Assembly (NCBI GenBank): GCA_026225945.1 | Contig: JAMJFZ010001871.1 | Span: forward strand, 847,001 to 911,000 | Source of the DNA: Cricetomys ansorgei | Taxonomy: Eukaryota > Chordata > Mammalia > Rodentia > Nesomyidae | Direction of reading: 5' to 3' | Length of the DNA stretch: 64,000 nucleotides | Program-made: the position numbers and the translations under genes | Notes under the pieces: generated by a model | The model's database searches: none | What the model saw: only the letters and a program-made list of their open reading frames with translations | Told to the model about the DNA's origin: nothing | Shown: positions 1 through 11,744 of the stretch, piece after piece | How positions within the stretch are numbered: position 1 is the first letter of the stretch | How the letters are laid out: the number at the start of each line of letters is the position of its first letter

Positions 1-260
1 TTCAAAAATTGTTCATACTGTTCTCACTGTTTTTAGTATGTTCGGGCTGTAATGTCCCAATTTCTTATTCTTAATATGGTTTATTTGCCCAATCTCTCAT
101 TTACTTGCTTCATGTGTCCCAAGAGAGGTGTACATTTTTTTATTAGTCTTTTCACAGAACCAAAGTTTGTTCATTATCAGCATGTACATTTGTTTCTTAG
201 TTATTTCCAGTTGTATTATTTATAATTCTCCTTATGATTTGCATTATTGTTGATGTAATA
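1..260. other. Unassigned AT-rich sequence
   Basis: No gene or confident repeat was recognised here. The stretch is AT-rich, with no sustained reading frame and no tandem structure. Confidence 0.5.
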
Positions 261-580
261 AATTATGAAAATTTTAGCAACTTAAAATAACACGCACTTG
301 TAGTTTTAGAGGTCAGAAGCTACTCAGCTCACAGGATTCTAACATTAATTTGTCCACAGGACTGAGATCCCTCTGGAAACTCTATGGGGGGGGGAATCTG
401 TTTCCTTCCCTTTCCTTGACTTAGGCCACTCTTATTCTTTTAGACTACATTGTTCCTTCAAGCCCCAAGGAGAGAAGGCTCCTGAGCAGGGCAATGCTAC
501 ACCCAGTCCCTTGCCAACAGTGGCAGTGAGGCAGCCTGACTCTTTTTCCCTTGGTCCCTGTCACACAGCAGATGTCACAT
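261..580 (-). mobile_element. MaLR (MLT1-type) LTR, distal half, interrupted
   Basis: The order cttaaaataacac, then ttttagaggtcagaag, then gaatctgtttcctt follows the reverse complement of an old mammalian MaLR/MLT1-type LTR as I remember it. The other half resumes at about 1,701, so the LTR is split by a later insertion. It is heavily diverged, and the subfamily is not resolved. Confidence 0.6.
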
Positions 581-650
581 ATTAACTAACATTAATATAT
601 CAAATGTTAATATGTTTATTAATCTAACATTAATATGTCACATATTGTAG
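570..650. repeat. Local AT-rich duplication at the insertion junction
   Basis: The words atgtcacatatt and ctaacattaatat each occur twice within about 75 bases. The second set lies next to the start of the inserted rodent element. This may be a target duplication followed by slippage, or simply local AT-rich tandem duplication. Confidence 0.5.
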
Positions 651-1500
651 AGGAATATTTAATCATTTAATCCAGCAACATGGCTGCTCTGGGAAAGGCT
701 CACATTGAAAGGCCTATGTGATAGCTAGGAAGGGATCAAATCCAAGGGCCTGTATGTGATCTGGATGGAATGCAGAAAGAATGTTAGTCAGACTAATCTT
801 ATTATCTGTTTGTGCTAATACTAGGTGAAAGGGATTTCTGTGGCTAAGGCAATGTAGCACATACCTTTAATCCTAACACTCAAAGAAACAATCAGTTCAG
901 AAGTACATCATGGTTATAGAATGAGTAAACGCCTTTAATCCCAACTCTGAGATTGAATCAGAGTGAAGAGTTGGCAGAGTGAAGTCTGAGAGTGAGACCA
1001 TGCAAATCTCTCAAGAAGTCAGAGCTCAGAGAGTAGAAACAGAGCTCAGAAGGTAGAAGCAGGCTATCGGCTCAGAGAGGCAATCTGAAGCAGGCAGTCA
1101 AAGTCCGCTAGAGTTAGCCAGAATCAGAAGAGTTCAGTCAGAAACAGGCATCTGTCTCAGAAGGTCAGTTTAAACCAGCAGCATAGACAAGAGGTTAAGT
1201 CAGAACAGTAAGTAAGTTGAATCAGCCGACCAGAAGAGTCCAATTGACTTCAGTACAGCTCTGAGATAAGAAGGAGCAAGTCAGAGTGAGTCAGTCTTAG
1301 AGACTGAGGCTGAAGCTTTCTAGGTCCAAGCTAGCATCTTGAAGATTAGAGTGTATGGAGGCTAAAACCCTCTAAGGACCAGGGATTGAATTAGCCAAAG
1401 AACAAATTGCCTTTTTCTCAGAATCTACATCTACATCTGTACATATATAGCATAACATATTTTCTAAGCCTGCCTTGTCATGGTATAAGATGTTCTTCCT
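640..1500 (+). mobile_element. Rodent-specific insertion, LTR-like, CAGA-rich body
   Basis: The segment includes two B1-like phrases (cctttaatcctaacact near 866, cctttaatcccaactctg near 931). These are followed by about 400 bases rich in degenerate cagag/gtcag/gaagcag words. The head (gtgatagctaggaagg ... ctggatggaat) resembles rodent LTR-type repeats that carry a B1-like piece, such as the mys/MYSERV group. That family assignment is a guess. It sits inside an older MaLR LTR, so it is the younger element. Its right boundary is uncertain and may reach about 1,700. Confidence 0.45.
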
Positions 1501-1700
1501 CCAAGAATCTTAGATGTTCACCTTTGTTCTCTCATCCAGGGCCTTAAGCTCTCTACTTCAAACCCCACTAGGGCTATCATAATTACATATGTTTCATCTA
1601 TAAGGATATCACTCCCAAAATTTCTATTCTCCCCCTCCCTGAAATCAAACACTTTGATTTCATCAAATTAGGAACATCAGGACAAATACTCATCTACTTT

Positions 1701-1911
1701 CTTCTGATCTCAGGCCTGCCTCCATATTCCTCTTCAGTGAGAATCCTTGTGATGACATTGGACCCTCTCAGACAGGACAAGAAAAATCTTATGTTAAGCT
1801 TGATTGGTTGGCATCTTAATCCCATCCACAACCTCAACTCGCTCTTGCCATGTAAACTAACATATTAACAAATTCTGGGATTAGGATTTGGATATCATTT
1901 GGGAATTTCTG
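1701..1911 (-). mobile_element. MaLR (MLT1-type) LTR, proximal half
   Basis: Reading the plus strand, ccttgtgatgacattgga, ttgccatgtaaactaacat and gggattaggatttggata follow in the order expected for the reverse complement of the first half of an MLT1-type LTR. It pairs with the piece at 261-580 to give one LTR of ordinary length broken by an insertion of about 1.1 kb. Confidence 0.65.
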
Positions 1912-2186
1912 TGTGCTGTTTACTTTTGTTGGTTTTATTTTTCTTTTAGTTTGCAATCTTTTTTAGATATTTTAACTTTTTAGTTTTCCACATCACCTCA
2001 TGTATACCCATAAGTTTATAGTGTTTTGCTAAGAATGGCATGAGCTGCATGGTATAACATTTGTTGTTTTGGTATCATGATTTTTCAATAAGAATATATT
2101 CCCTTTATTAAAGCCATGGAAAATTAGAAATGTATTTATTTTCAATGTGAGTTTTGTTCCTAGTTAGTGTTGGTAAAATGTATTGG

Positions 2187-2335
2187 TACAGATTGGATCT
2201 GGAATGTCTCCACAGACTCATGGTTTTGACACTTAATTCCTTACCTTGTGTACTATATTAGCAGGTTATACTGGCTTTGTGAGATGAAGCTTACTTACAT
2301 GGTACGCAGAGACCACCAGGGTAGATGTAGAAGGT
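2187..2335 (+). mobile_element. MaLR-like LTR fragment
   Basis: The phrase gattggatctggaatgtctcc followed by gactcatgg resembles the beginning of a rodent MaLR-type LTR. Only the first third is recognisable. Confidence 0.35.
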
Positions 2336-3314
2336 TGTACACCCTCCAAAGTGTTTTAGTCCAGATCTTTGTTTTTATTTACATTTTCACATTGTTTTAG
2401 TGGTGTATACATTTTGACATTTTGTGAATGTAATTTCAAACTAATAATCAAAATCAGAAGATGCTCCAAAAAGATTCTGTTTGCTCTAATGGGGTGTACG
2501 GGGGAGGGGGGGGGACTACAATTTTTAAGCATCTACTGTTTACCTTGGCATTAGCATCCTTGGGAATTGCTTTCTTATTTGCTAGTTTTTGTCAGCATGC
2601 TATTATTACATTCACTTTAACAGAGCAAAACAAGGCCAAGAGGACTTACATGTTTGCTCAGTATTTATCTAACTAGTGAAATTTATTTAAGACCCACACC
2701 AATTAGATTTCTTCATACTCAGGCCTCTGGAAAGGAACTAAGGAAAAGAATAATTTTAACACTAAAGAAAGTTTATTTTTGTTTTCTCTAAAGGGAACTA
2801 GTCTTGGAAGTTATTGATTTTAGTAAGGTATTGTAGTGGTGACACACACTGTGTTGTCACTATTGTTTCTAGTACCACACATAGCATGTGATGATGGAGC
2901 AAAGCTCAAAAGTTCCTAGAAGTATCTACTTAGAGTTGTGTTTCTTGACTGATGATGATGGCATGCTTCTTGTCTTGGTGTTTTATACCACTGTCCAGGA
3001 GTATATTGCAGAGAAAGCCAAAGAAGAATAAGGATCTGAATGGAGGCATGCTAAGTCACACAATAATAGAAGTACTTTATTTTTTAAATTTAAACCAAAC
3101 ATATAGGAATATAAAACAAGTTATATTGGTTGTCCTAAGGCAAAGAACATCACTCTTAGAAATGCCTACTTTTCAGTACATTTAATTAGGTATTATTTTT
3201 GCCCCCAAAGTTAAACATTTTTTTTCACAATGGCAGTAGAACCTAATCTCTACAACATGGTAATTTTGAAGATATTTAGCAGTAGATTTTGTGCCTCCAG
3301 ATGGCAGAAGCATT
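2336..3314. other. Unassigned sequence with a G-rich run
   Basis: Nothing was recognised apart from a G-rich run at about 2,498-2,514, which is isolated in AT-rich DNA. The short overlapping reading frames at 2,369-2,676 and 2,952-3,185 show no protein-like features and are probably chance. Confidence 0.5.
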
Positions 3315-3400
3315 CTTACAACTGTGACAATCAACATTGTCTATGGTTATTATTAGCTGTCTTCTGAGGACCAGGTTCTGCCCATTGTTACTTACAGCAA
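3315..3400. mobile_element. Possible old hAT (MER5-like) fragment
   Basis: The phrase acaactgtgacaatcaa followed by acattgtc resembles the interior of MER5-type non-autonomous hAT elements. The match is short and diverged, so the call is tentative. Confidence 0.25.
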
Positions 3401-4923
3401 TACCAGGCTCTGTAGCTGTGCTATAGCTCAGTTGCTTCTACAGGGCTCATAGATTCAGACATTTGATTTATTTTACATGGTGAAATGTTTTGAAAATGAG
3501 CCAGGTAAAGTGTTATTTATTGTCTAGTATAAAAGTAAATATAGGTGCACATTTTCCACAGTTAGTCATATTTTCATGTATAACATATTCTCTCTTTTTT
3601 TTCTCCTAATCCTTTCAGTGGCAATGTGGTTTGTGGTAAACTATCTCAAGTCATTTACATACCTTATATGTAATGTTTTACATATATTATTAATGTAGAT
3701 GCAATGATACTAGTAATTTCTCAGTTGCTTGGTTTTCTTACATCTACACGTATGAATTCCTGATGAGTCAACACACTGTCAGGTTCACTAATAGGAAATG
3801 TATATAAACATATAAACAAATGTATATAAGCAACATATATAAATATGTTGCTTAGTTCTGCATAGGTTCAGAGTGGCTTCACCTAAGCCTTGCAATAGTT
3901 CTGTTCCCTTTTGAACAGATAACCCACTTTTCTGCTGAGCAGAGCTGTTGAAGACAACATGAAGCAGCTGCAAGTGCCATATTGGATACCTGGACTCCCC
4001 TCGTATGTCTGTTTTCCACCTTCATCCTTTGTTTCTTAAAAGTGAGATAAACATTCTTTATCTTCTTGTTCTATGTTCAAGTCATGCTTTTCTCATCTGT
4101 CAACATTTCTTCTCCATATTTCTCCATCCATTTTAGCATATGTCTAATTATCAGTAAATTGAAATTCCTTGTTAGAATTTCAAATACTGGGCCATCTACA
4201 GGCCATGTTTTGTGAACTATATTTTTTTTCTTAATTATGGGTTATATTTTTCTGCTTCTTTGTAGGACTTGTGTTTTCATTATATTACAGATACTGAATA
4301 TAAAATAAACATGGCGATAAAAGCACCATAATTTGAGGTTTTGGTTCTTTTCCACAGTATGTGGGCTCCTCTGTGATTTTTTTCTTCTCATTTTTGCAAG
4401 GGTGTGCTGGCCTTTCTGATTTCTTTTACTGTGAAGTTTAATCATGGCATAGTCACAGCTTAATTAGGTTGAGATTAACCTGACTTTAGCCTTACCATCA
4501 AGCTACTACATTTTAGCTGCCTTGTTATTGTGCTATTTGAGCTAAAAGAAAGTTGAGTGTAATTTCAAGCATTTTAGTGTTTATCCTTGAGTTCAACTTT
4601 AGCAGTGGCCTGACATTTAATAGCTGTGAGAATGTGCAAGACTTCACTACCCATCTCTGCATAACACCACCTCCAATAGCTGAGAAACAGGGCAAGGCAG
4701 TGCTGGAACATGCCATGTGTCTTTCTATTTAGAGCCCAGATTTATTTAACACTGAAAGGGATTTGGTTAGAGAAAATAGGGACCATATCTTCATGTGGTG
4801 ACAGCATTTTCCTACACTGCTTCTTATAGTAAACTGCAGTAGTCCTTTCACGTAGAATAATAAATAAATATAAGTTAGTACTTTAAAATACGTTTTAGAT
4901 TTGTTTTTATTATTATTTTAAAT

Positions 4924-4926
<3 letters not shown>
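3401..4926. other. Unassigned sequence
   Basis: No gene, RNA gene or confident repeat was recognised. Short minus-strand frames (3,788-3,973, 4,242-4,445, 4,525-4,716) lack domain-like content and are best treated as chance. Confidence 0.5.
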
Positions 4927-4965
<39 letters not shown>

Positions 4966-4985
4966 TGTCTGTCTGTCTGTCTGTC
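4927..4985. repeat. (GT)n then (TCTG)n microsatellite
   Basis: About 19 uninterrupted GT units run to 4,964 and are followed by about five TCTG units. The tract borders the tail side of a minus-strand B2/B3 SINE, so it probably grew from the simple-sequence 3' end of that SINE. Confidence 0.95.
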
Positions 4986-5146
4986 AGTTTGTATATCTAA
5001 GTGCAGGTGCCTTCAGAGATGTATCGCCCTGAGTTTGAATTGCAGGTGGTTGTAAGTCACCTAATATGAAGTTCTGGGAAACAGACTCTTGGCCTCTGCA
5101 AGAACAATATGTGCTTTTAACCAATGAGCAGTCTTGCCAGCCCCTC
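4986..5146 (-). mobile_element. B2/B3 SINE
   Basis: The plus strand reads aggtgccttcagag, gaattgcaggtggttgtaag, gtgcttttaaccaatgagca and gccagcccc. This is the reverse complement of a B2/B3 tRNA-derived SINE ending at its gggctgg head. The copy is diverged. Confidence 0.85.
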
Positions 5147-5730
5147 ATTTTTAAAATCTTACATTTTGAATTATTTAAAAAAGTTACATTAAGGCAATTT
5201 TAAAGAGTACGCTGAATTCTAAAATGCAGATATACTAGATATGAGTAAATTATACATCAGTTTTATTGGTGCCTGCCATGAATTTCCATTTTTTATGGAG
5301 AAAAACAAAAATTCTCACTGACTCAGATCATTTTCTCAGTACGTCATATTCCCAAGATGATTAAAGTTTGAAGTCTCTGCTGAGACTCAAGGCAACTTCC
5401 TAACTGTGGGCCCTTATGAATCTTAGCTACCTGTGACTTCTCACTTTCCTAGTATGTACACAGTGTTTCTCAGTCTCCATTCCTGGCTACTCTTTGCAAC
5501 TCTATATCTGTCTCCTCCCTTTGAGGCAAGTAGACATAAGAGAATCATCTGGTAATTGTCGATCACTGTCAGTAGATCAAAATAGCCTGGTCCCCAAGAG
5601 TTTAGTTTATTTAACGGAAAATAAATTTTGTATGCTTATAAACTTAATATAACATTAACATTCTTTATTTGTAATTCATCTATTAATAATAATAACATAA
5701 TTATTATTATGTTGTTATTGTTATTATTTA
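5147..5730. other. Unassigned AT-rich sequence
   Basis: No recognised gene or repeat, apart from an imperfect palindrome of ATT/AAT triplets (aacataa ... ttatgtt) at about 5,690-5,715. Confidence 0.5.
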
Positions 5731-5804
5731 CACTGCTGAGAGTCAAACCCGTGTCTTTATGAAGACTAGACAAGAGTTCTACTATGAGCTATGCCCCAAT
5801 CCTT
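5731..5804 (-). mobile_element. tRNA-derived SINE head (ID/B4-like)
   Basis: The phrases ctgagagtcaaacccgtgtct and ctactatgagctatgcccca are the reverse complement of the tRNA-Ala-like head of ID/B4 SINEs (consensus ...gagctacatccccagcc). No B1-like body is visible. Confidence 0.6.
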
Positions 5805-8800
5805 AACCTTGGCATTATTTAACACCTGTAACAGTACTTAACAATGCTTAGCACCTAAGTTAATACTCTTGGGGAGAGTTGAGTAACTGACTTATTTCTG
5901 ATGGACTCTCTGTTCTTTGTAAAACCCATTGTTTCAGTGATTGACAAGCTATGATAGGCAAAACAAGCCTGATTTGTTTGCAACTTGGCAAGCCAAGCTG
6001 AAGGCAGGTCCAAACAGAACATTTGCCCATAGCTCTTTGGCCTATCAGTCGCTTTGCTCTATGAAGGACTTGAGGAGGGGTTTAATCAGCTGCCAGAGCT
6101 GTTTATCTCACGGACCTTCTCTAGGCTTCTCCCAGTTAAATGCTAACTCAGCACATGATTTTACTATGGAAAGGAGAACATATTTTATATCTGGAAGACA
6201 CCTTTGGTATTAGATATTGCGTTCTTGATTTATATTTCTTCTTTCTTTTGGTTTGGCCTTCAGCATGAGAGCGGTTGGTTCAAAGATGCCCGGCATTTGA
6301 CTTCTGCCAGGAAGCCTTGGCTTAAACTTTATTGTTAGGGTCCTGTTTCAAGTTTCTCAGTGCTAGGAAGGATGAGGAAATCCTATTTATAGGCATTTTA
6401 TTTTGTTTTTGTTTGTTTGTTTGTTTTTCTTGAATCTGGTTTTATTTGTGTCATAAACATTCCAATTATTTATTTTTGACTGCCAATATTTGCATTCTGA
6501 AGTGTTCAGAAAAGTTGATCCTGTCCCCACATGCTCTCCACTGGGTACCCTTCTTCACAGCTGAAAGACATTCATCTAGTCCTTGGTACTGGGATTCTTT
6601 GGAATAGGGTGAGGATGCCCTGGATATAGTAACTGGGCAAAATTTCCTTCAGACCCATTCTGCTAGGCTGCCCTCAGAAATCCTACCACTAGCAGAGTTT
6701 CCACTCTGTTCTTTAAAGGAAGGGTTTTTCCCACGTTCTGTACTGCTTTACGGTCTCTTTCAGCAGAATTCCCCTTATCTATGCGTTCTCAGTCTAATAT
6801 TTTGCTGTTTAGTTTGATCAATGTACTTAATTTAGAAATTTCTTGTAAACACCTTTTACATAACTCCTAAATTGTAATGATAGGGCTAATACATGAGGGG
6901 ATTTCATCTCTTGGACTATTTTTACCTCTGACTTTTTTTTTTTGATTAAAACATTTGTCATTTCAGAAGTCCTGCCTAAAATGACAACATCCAATAGTTA
7001 ATTCTTAGGCTCATTTGAGACCGAGTAAAGAAAATACAATGTAAAGGTCTGAATAATCATCTATTACCGTATCTGCTTCACCTGAAAATTTTCAGCTACA
7101 GCCTACACAAGACTTAATGAAAATCTTATATTTAGCCACATAAATAAAATGACCTTGTCTGTTACAAATTTTATAAAATAAAGATTTGCTCAAAGTTATT
7201 AGCATCCAAAGCTGTTGGATATCTGTTATGGCAACCATTATTTTCCTTGGTGTTTGGACAGTTAGGATGCAGTGTTCTCATTGCTGGGGCAGGAGTTTGA
7301 TGCCAAGTAGGAAAACCGTGACAACTTTTGATTCCTTGAATCTGGAGCTTGCAGCTTTCCCTTCCTTTGTTGGTTTTTAACCTTCTCCAGGTGATCTATT
7401 TAATTTCCCATAGGAGGCACTCCAAAGATTCACAGGTCATATATCCTTTCCATTATTCCTTGAAGTGAAATAACAATAGAAAATAATGTCTGGCTCTTCT
7501 TATGTCTTCAATGGTTTGTGTATATTGTCCTCCATGTTGACAGAAGAAAGTAGAAAAATCTTAAGTATTAAGAAGTATTTGTGTTGTTGACCTAATAAAA
7601 TAAGCACCTCTGTGATTGTGAGAATAACAAGTGCTTAAAGAACAACAAATAAAAAGTTATTAGTCTACAAAATTACTAAAGGTTTATAACCAAAAATAAA
7701 AGGAAGGATATAATTCATTGTTTTGATCTATGTTTTATAAAATTCCAAGAGAAGCAGAATGAATTGAGAGATGATTGACACAGATAATTATCTTAGGGTT
7801 TATACAAAATTTAAGGTTTATACAAAATTAATAGTATTATTATTGTTATGGATTATTTTAGTGGTAAAAATTATATGGCGGTATTTTAAATTACCTGAGT
7901 TTAAATTTTCGGAGATTCTATAAAAGATTAAAGTGAGCTTTAGGGTGCAGACAAAAACTGTGCGAAGTTGCCATATGAAGATGCATTGTGGAAAAATAGT
8001 CTAAGTTTTTCTACAAGTTGTGAGAGGTTTTGCAAAATCATGAAGGATATTTTGAATAGACCACATCTTGTATAAGATGTGATATGATACAATTGACAAA
8101 AATTGTTAATAGAATTATTAACTAATCAACTTAACAAAGAAGAAGGAAGGCTGGCCAAAGAGCCATTTCTTTTAAATTTGATTGTTCAATATACCTAAAT
8201 TGTTTCAAGGCTGATTCTCAATTGTCAATCACTTATCTTCTAAGATAAGACCAGACCAGACCAACAACTAGGGCATCCTATTCTAGAAACAAGGAAGTAT
8301 CAAAACCCAGATATATCAATGTTTCAATGAGGATCTGTAAATTAAATAGTGAATGTTGTCAAAATGGAGCACTCCATTTCCAATCCTGCAAAAAAAAAAA
8401 AAAAAAGGAAAATAAAAGTAGGATGTCCTGAAGGAAGAGTCTACTCTCTGCATGAAATCTTCTGACTTTGATCTCTTTTTACTTTCTGCCTTAAGGTAAT
8501 AATGTAATAATGTTATGCTTATTAAATGTATATCAACCAAATTGGTCTCGCAATAGTGGTTTACCACCTGTTCAAGGAATCCACAAATGATTTTCAGATG
8601 CTAAACAATTCCATTCATCTCACCCAAATTGCTACCTAAATTCAACAGGAATCAGTTAGAAGAATCATTACAAAGAGTTTCTCAGGAATGAATTACAGAA
8701 AAAGGTAATGGAAATCGCTTCTTAAGAGAAGATCTAAACAGACCTTAGATTTTCCTTGTTTCCTTCCTCTTTGTTCCTGTATAAACCTATATTCATATTA

Positions 8801-9118
8801 ATAGAACTGTACACACTGAGAATGTTCATTGCTTAGTATTGTATAGTTAACTAAAATTTTACTCTCAGCCTCTATTATTATATTTGAATTTAATTTTCAT
8901 AGGCAGCATATTGTTGGATCACAGTTTTAATTGACTGCCAATTTATCTTAATTATCAAATTTAGAATATTTAGACTTAATGTAATTGCAACTTAAGAATG
9001 TTGTTTACTTGTTTGTTAATTATTTTTTTACCTATTTTTCATAGTGTTTTTTCCTGTGCTTTACTTAATTCTTTTTAATTCAATTTGACTTCCCTATTTT
9101 CTTGGCTCATTTTACTTT
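5805..9118. other. Unassigned, mostly non-repetitive block
   Basis: No confident repeat or gene was found in 3.3 kb. The part at 5,930-6,400 is of higher complexity and carries a 90-codon plus-strand frame (5,941-6,213) with no family I recognise. A (TTTG)n run lies near 6,402-6,428. Poly(T) lies near 6,931 and a poly(A) run at about 8,390-8,406. A small direct repeat, ggtttatacaaaatt, occurs at about 7,797 and 7,815. Confidence 0.5.
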
Positions 9119-9440
9119 ACTAGAATGAAATACCCCAAAACAGGCTAACTTAACAAAGTGAATAGTCTTATTTTTTGGCTCACAGTTCTGGAAGCGAAAG
9201 GTTGGTGGTGGCTTTCTTGCTGGCAAAGGAAGCAATAGGAGACAGAGACTAAAGCAGAGGACACAGCTAGCTGAGATATTACCTAGACCTATACTTTACC
9301 ACAGCATGCAAAAGATGCCAGCCCAGAAAATTCGGATTTAATGTTTATCGTCCTGGGTTTTGACCCAGATGAGAATCCTCTCGATTTCCCGATTTCTTCC
9401 TTTGGTAGAGGAGTGAGTCCCATGTGTCTGTGGCACATTA
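9119..9440 (-). mobile_element. MaLR LTR fragment
   Basis: The phrases aatgaaataccccaaaacaggc and ttggctcacagttctggaag, then gacagagactaaagcagagg, follow the reverse complement of the 3' half of a MaLR (MST/MLT1-type) LTR. The copy is old and diverged. Confidence 0.55.
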
Positions 9441-11744
9441 CATCTTAGCAGTAGGTAATGTGTTTGATTTTGTGTACTAGAAGGAAGTATTTACTTTGTG
9501 TCTTAGGTGTTGTGGGATTTTCGGTGAATGCTTGAATGAGTTAGTATCTGCAGACTTTTGGGATAGAATGATTGATTGTATGCCGTAAGAAAAACATGAA
9601 CTTCAGGGTTCATAGAGGAAATGCCTTGGTTCTCAATGTAAACTACACATTTAGACGTGTTATCTTCTAAATTCATGGTGGCAATTACCCATTGCATGGT
9701 TTCATGATTTTACCTGTTTCAGCATAACTTAGAAAAATTATCACCCCTATGTTTCTTCCGTTATGATTTACATATAGATGTCTTCCATATTTCTCTACGT
9801 GTATTTAGACTCGTACTAGACACTTTAAAGGTTTACTTCAATTATGAAACTCAAGTTAAAAAATCCAGGAAGAGAAAGAAAGCATGCCATATTCACATCT
9901 AACTTTCTGCTTGCTTTGCTGTGCCTTTTTTTTCTGGTCTTGGGATCACAGATGAAAGGTAACATTATTGATACTGGTCATATATAATCACTTGGCTAAA
10001 AGCAGAGAGCATTTAGTAAGAGTACAGGACTTTTCTATGAATAAGCAGTCACAATAGAAATAGCCTAAATAAAACACAAGTCACGTTTTATCTATTATTT
10101 TTGTATTTACTTACGACAACTGAGATTCTGACACAATCTTCAACAATCACTAGACTATTTACTAACGTTAGGATTTGGAATGAGGTTTTTTCTTTGTATG
10201 CCATTTTATTACTGATGGCACAGACCCTGTTAGCCAATTAAAATTACAGTAGAACTGTCACATTTAAGGTTTTTTAAAAAGTGTATTGAGGTTATGTTTA
10301 TTGAAGTTAAATTAAGTCATACCTAAGGCATTTCCTTTTGCAAACACAGCATGCCCAGGAGGACTTGCCAAACTTTATTTTCACAATGTATATTGTGCAT
10401 TTTAAAACACATCTCACTATATACATTTAGGTATCACCATTCCACATCCTATGTCTGAGAAAAATCTTAAATTGTCAGTTTAAATAACTGTGTCAGGTAG
10501 TATTTTCTCCTTAGTTCACAAAGCTGGATTGGTTCTCAATCTCATAAATTCCTCAAATATGTATCTTCCTAATCACAGGAAGAATGATATAATTTGGAAA
10601 ATGTATACTGAAATCATCCCTTCTGTAAACAACTTGTAACTACTATGGGAGTTAATTCATTCAGAGTAATTAATGTATGTACTACCATGTCTATCAAGGT
10701 AAGTTAAATGTGTATATTATGAAGTTTTAAAGCAATCCAACTACACATACATAAGCTTTGTGAATTTTGAACATGATATATATTGAAAGAAAGTCTTGCC
10801 CTTCAAAATATGAAGGTAAATATTTGTACTTAGTACCATGCGTATTTTACTTCTAATGTTAATTTTATTGTTTCAAACTGATGGAAACATATCAAAAATA
10901 GTGCAAGCAATTCCATATATAACCTTCATTAGGATTCACTATTAGCTTAAAATAGTCCTAATTTGCTTCATTGTCCTATCAGTATTTATGATTTTGGGGA
11001 ACCATATCAATGCAGATTGTAGGTGCAGGTTCCTATTTAGAGCACTTCAGTGAGCATTTCCTACATAGCCAGAGTACAGAAAAGTAAACACTGAAATTGG
11101 ACCTGGATGCAGCAGTGTTTCATCTATAGCTTATATGCCAGTGTTTACCAGTTGCTCCATGAATATCCTGGATCACTTGTCCAGGATCAGGCACAGACTC
11201 ACATACTGCACCTGGTTGTCCTATCTCATATACCATCATAGTTTGGATGACTGCTTCAGCCCTTCTGCGGCTTTCTTCACTTTGTTATTTGAGCACAGGC
11301 TAGCTAAGTATCACAGAACATTGCTATTTACTTGTGTTTTTCTAATGTTTCTTTGTAACTGTCAGGGGTGCAAACGATAGACAAAATTGTGTTCTGTTTG
11401 TTACATGGAGACCCAGTGGATGTCAATTGGTCAAAGTAGATGGCATTAATGCAGCTCACTTGAGTGCTTTCACTCCTCCCAAGTTTCTCCAATGAAGAGC
11501 TAAAACTTGCTTTTGCAATCAATGTATCTAAGAGGACAAGAACAGAATGAAAAGTACCCCATATTTTAGAAAGCTTATCATTTTATCATCTGTTGATAAA
11601 ATTTCTATTCAAAACCCCAAAATTAAAGAATAAATTTCACTCTACTATAAGACTTTCCTTTACTTATTTTTCATTTGTTTATATCTGTATGAACTTATGA
11701 CTTCTCTAATTATTAAGCAAATTCAACTTATCGTTATTTTTTAA
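9441..11744. other. Unassigned AT-rich sequence
   Basis: No gene or confident repeat was recognised. A short inverted repeat (tcctgga ... tccagga, 7-base loop) is present at about 11,167-11,187. Short frames on both strands at 11,135-11,522 show no protein signature. Confidence 0.5.

Noticed and set aside
2498..2514. G-quadruplex or CpG island
   Set aside because: This is essentially one long G-run in AT-rich DNA with no CpG enrichment.
5941..6213. 90-codon frame as a small protein gene
   Set aside because: No recognised domain, signal peptide or codon pattern. Kept only as part of an unassigned block.
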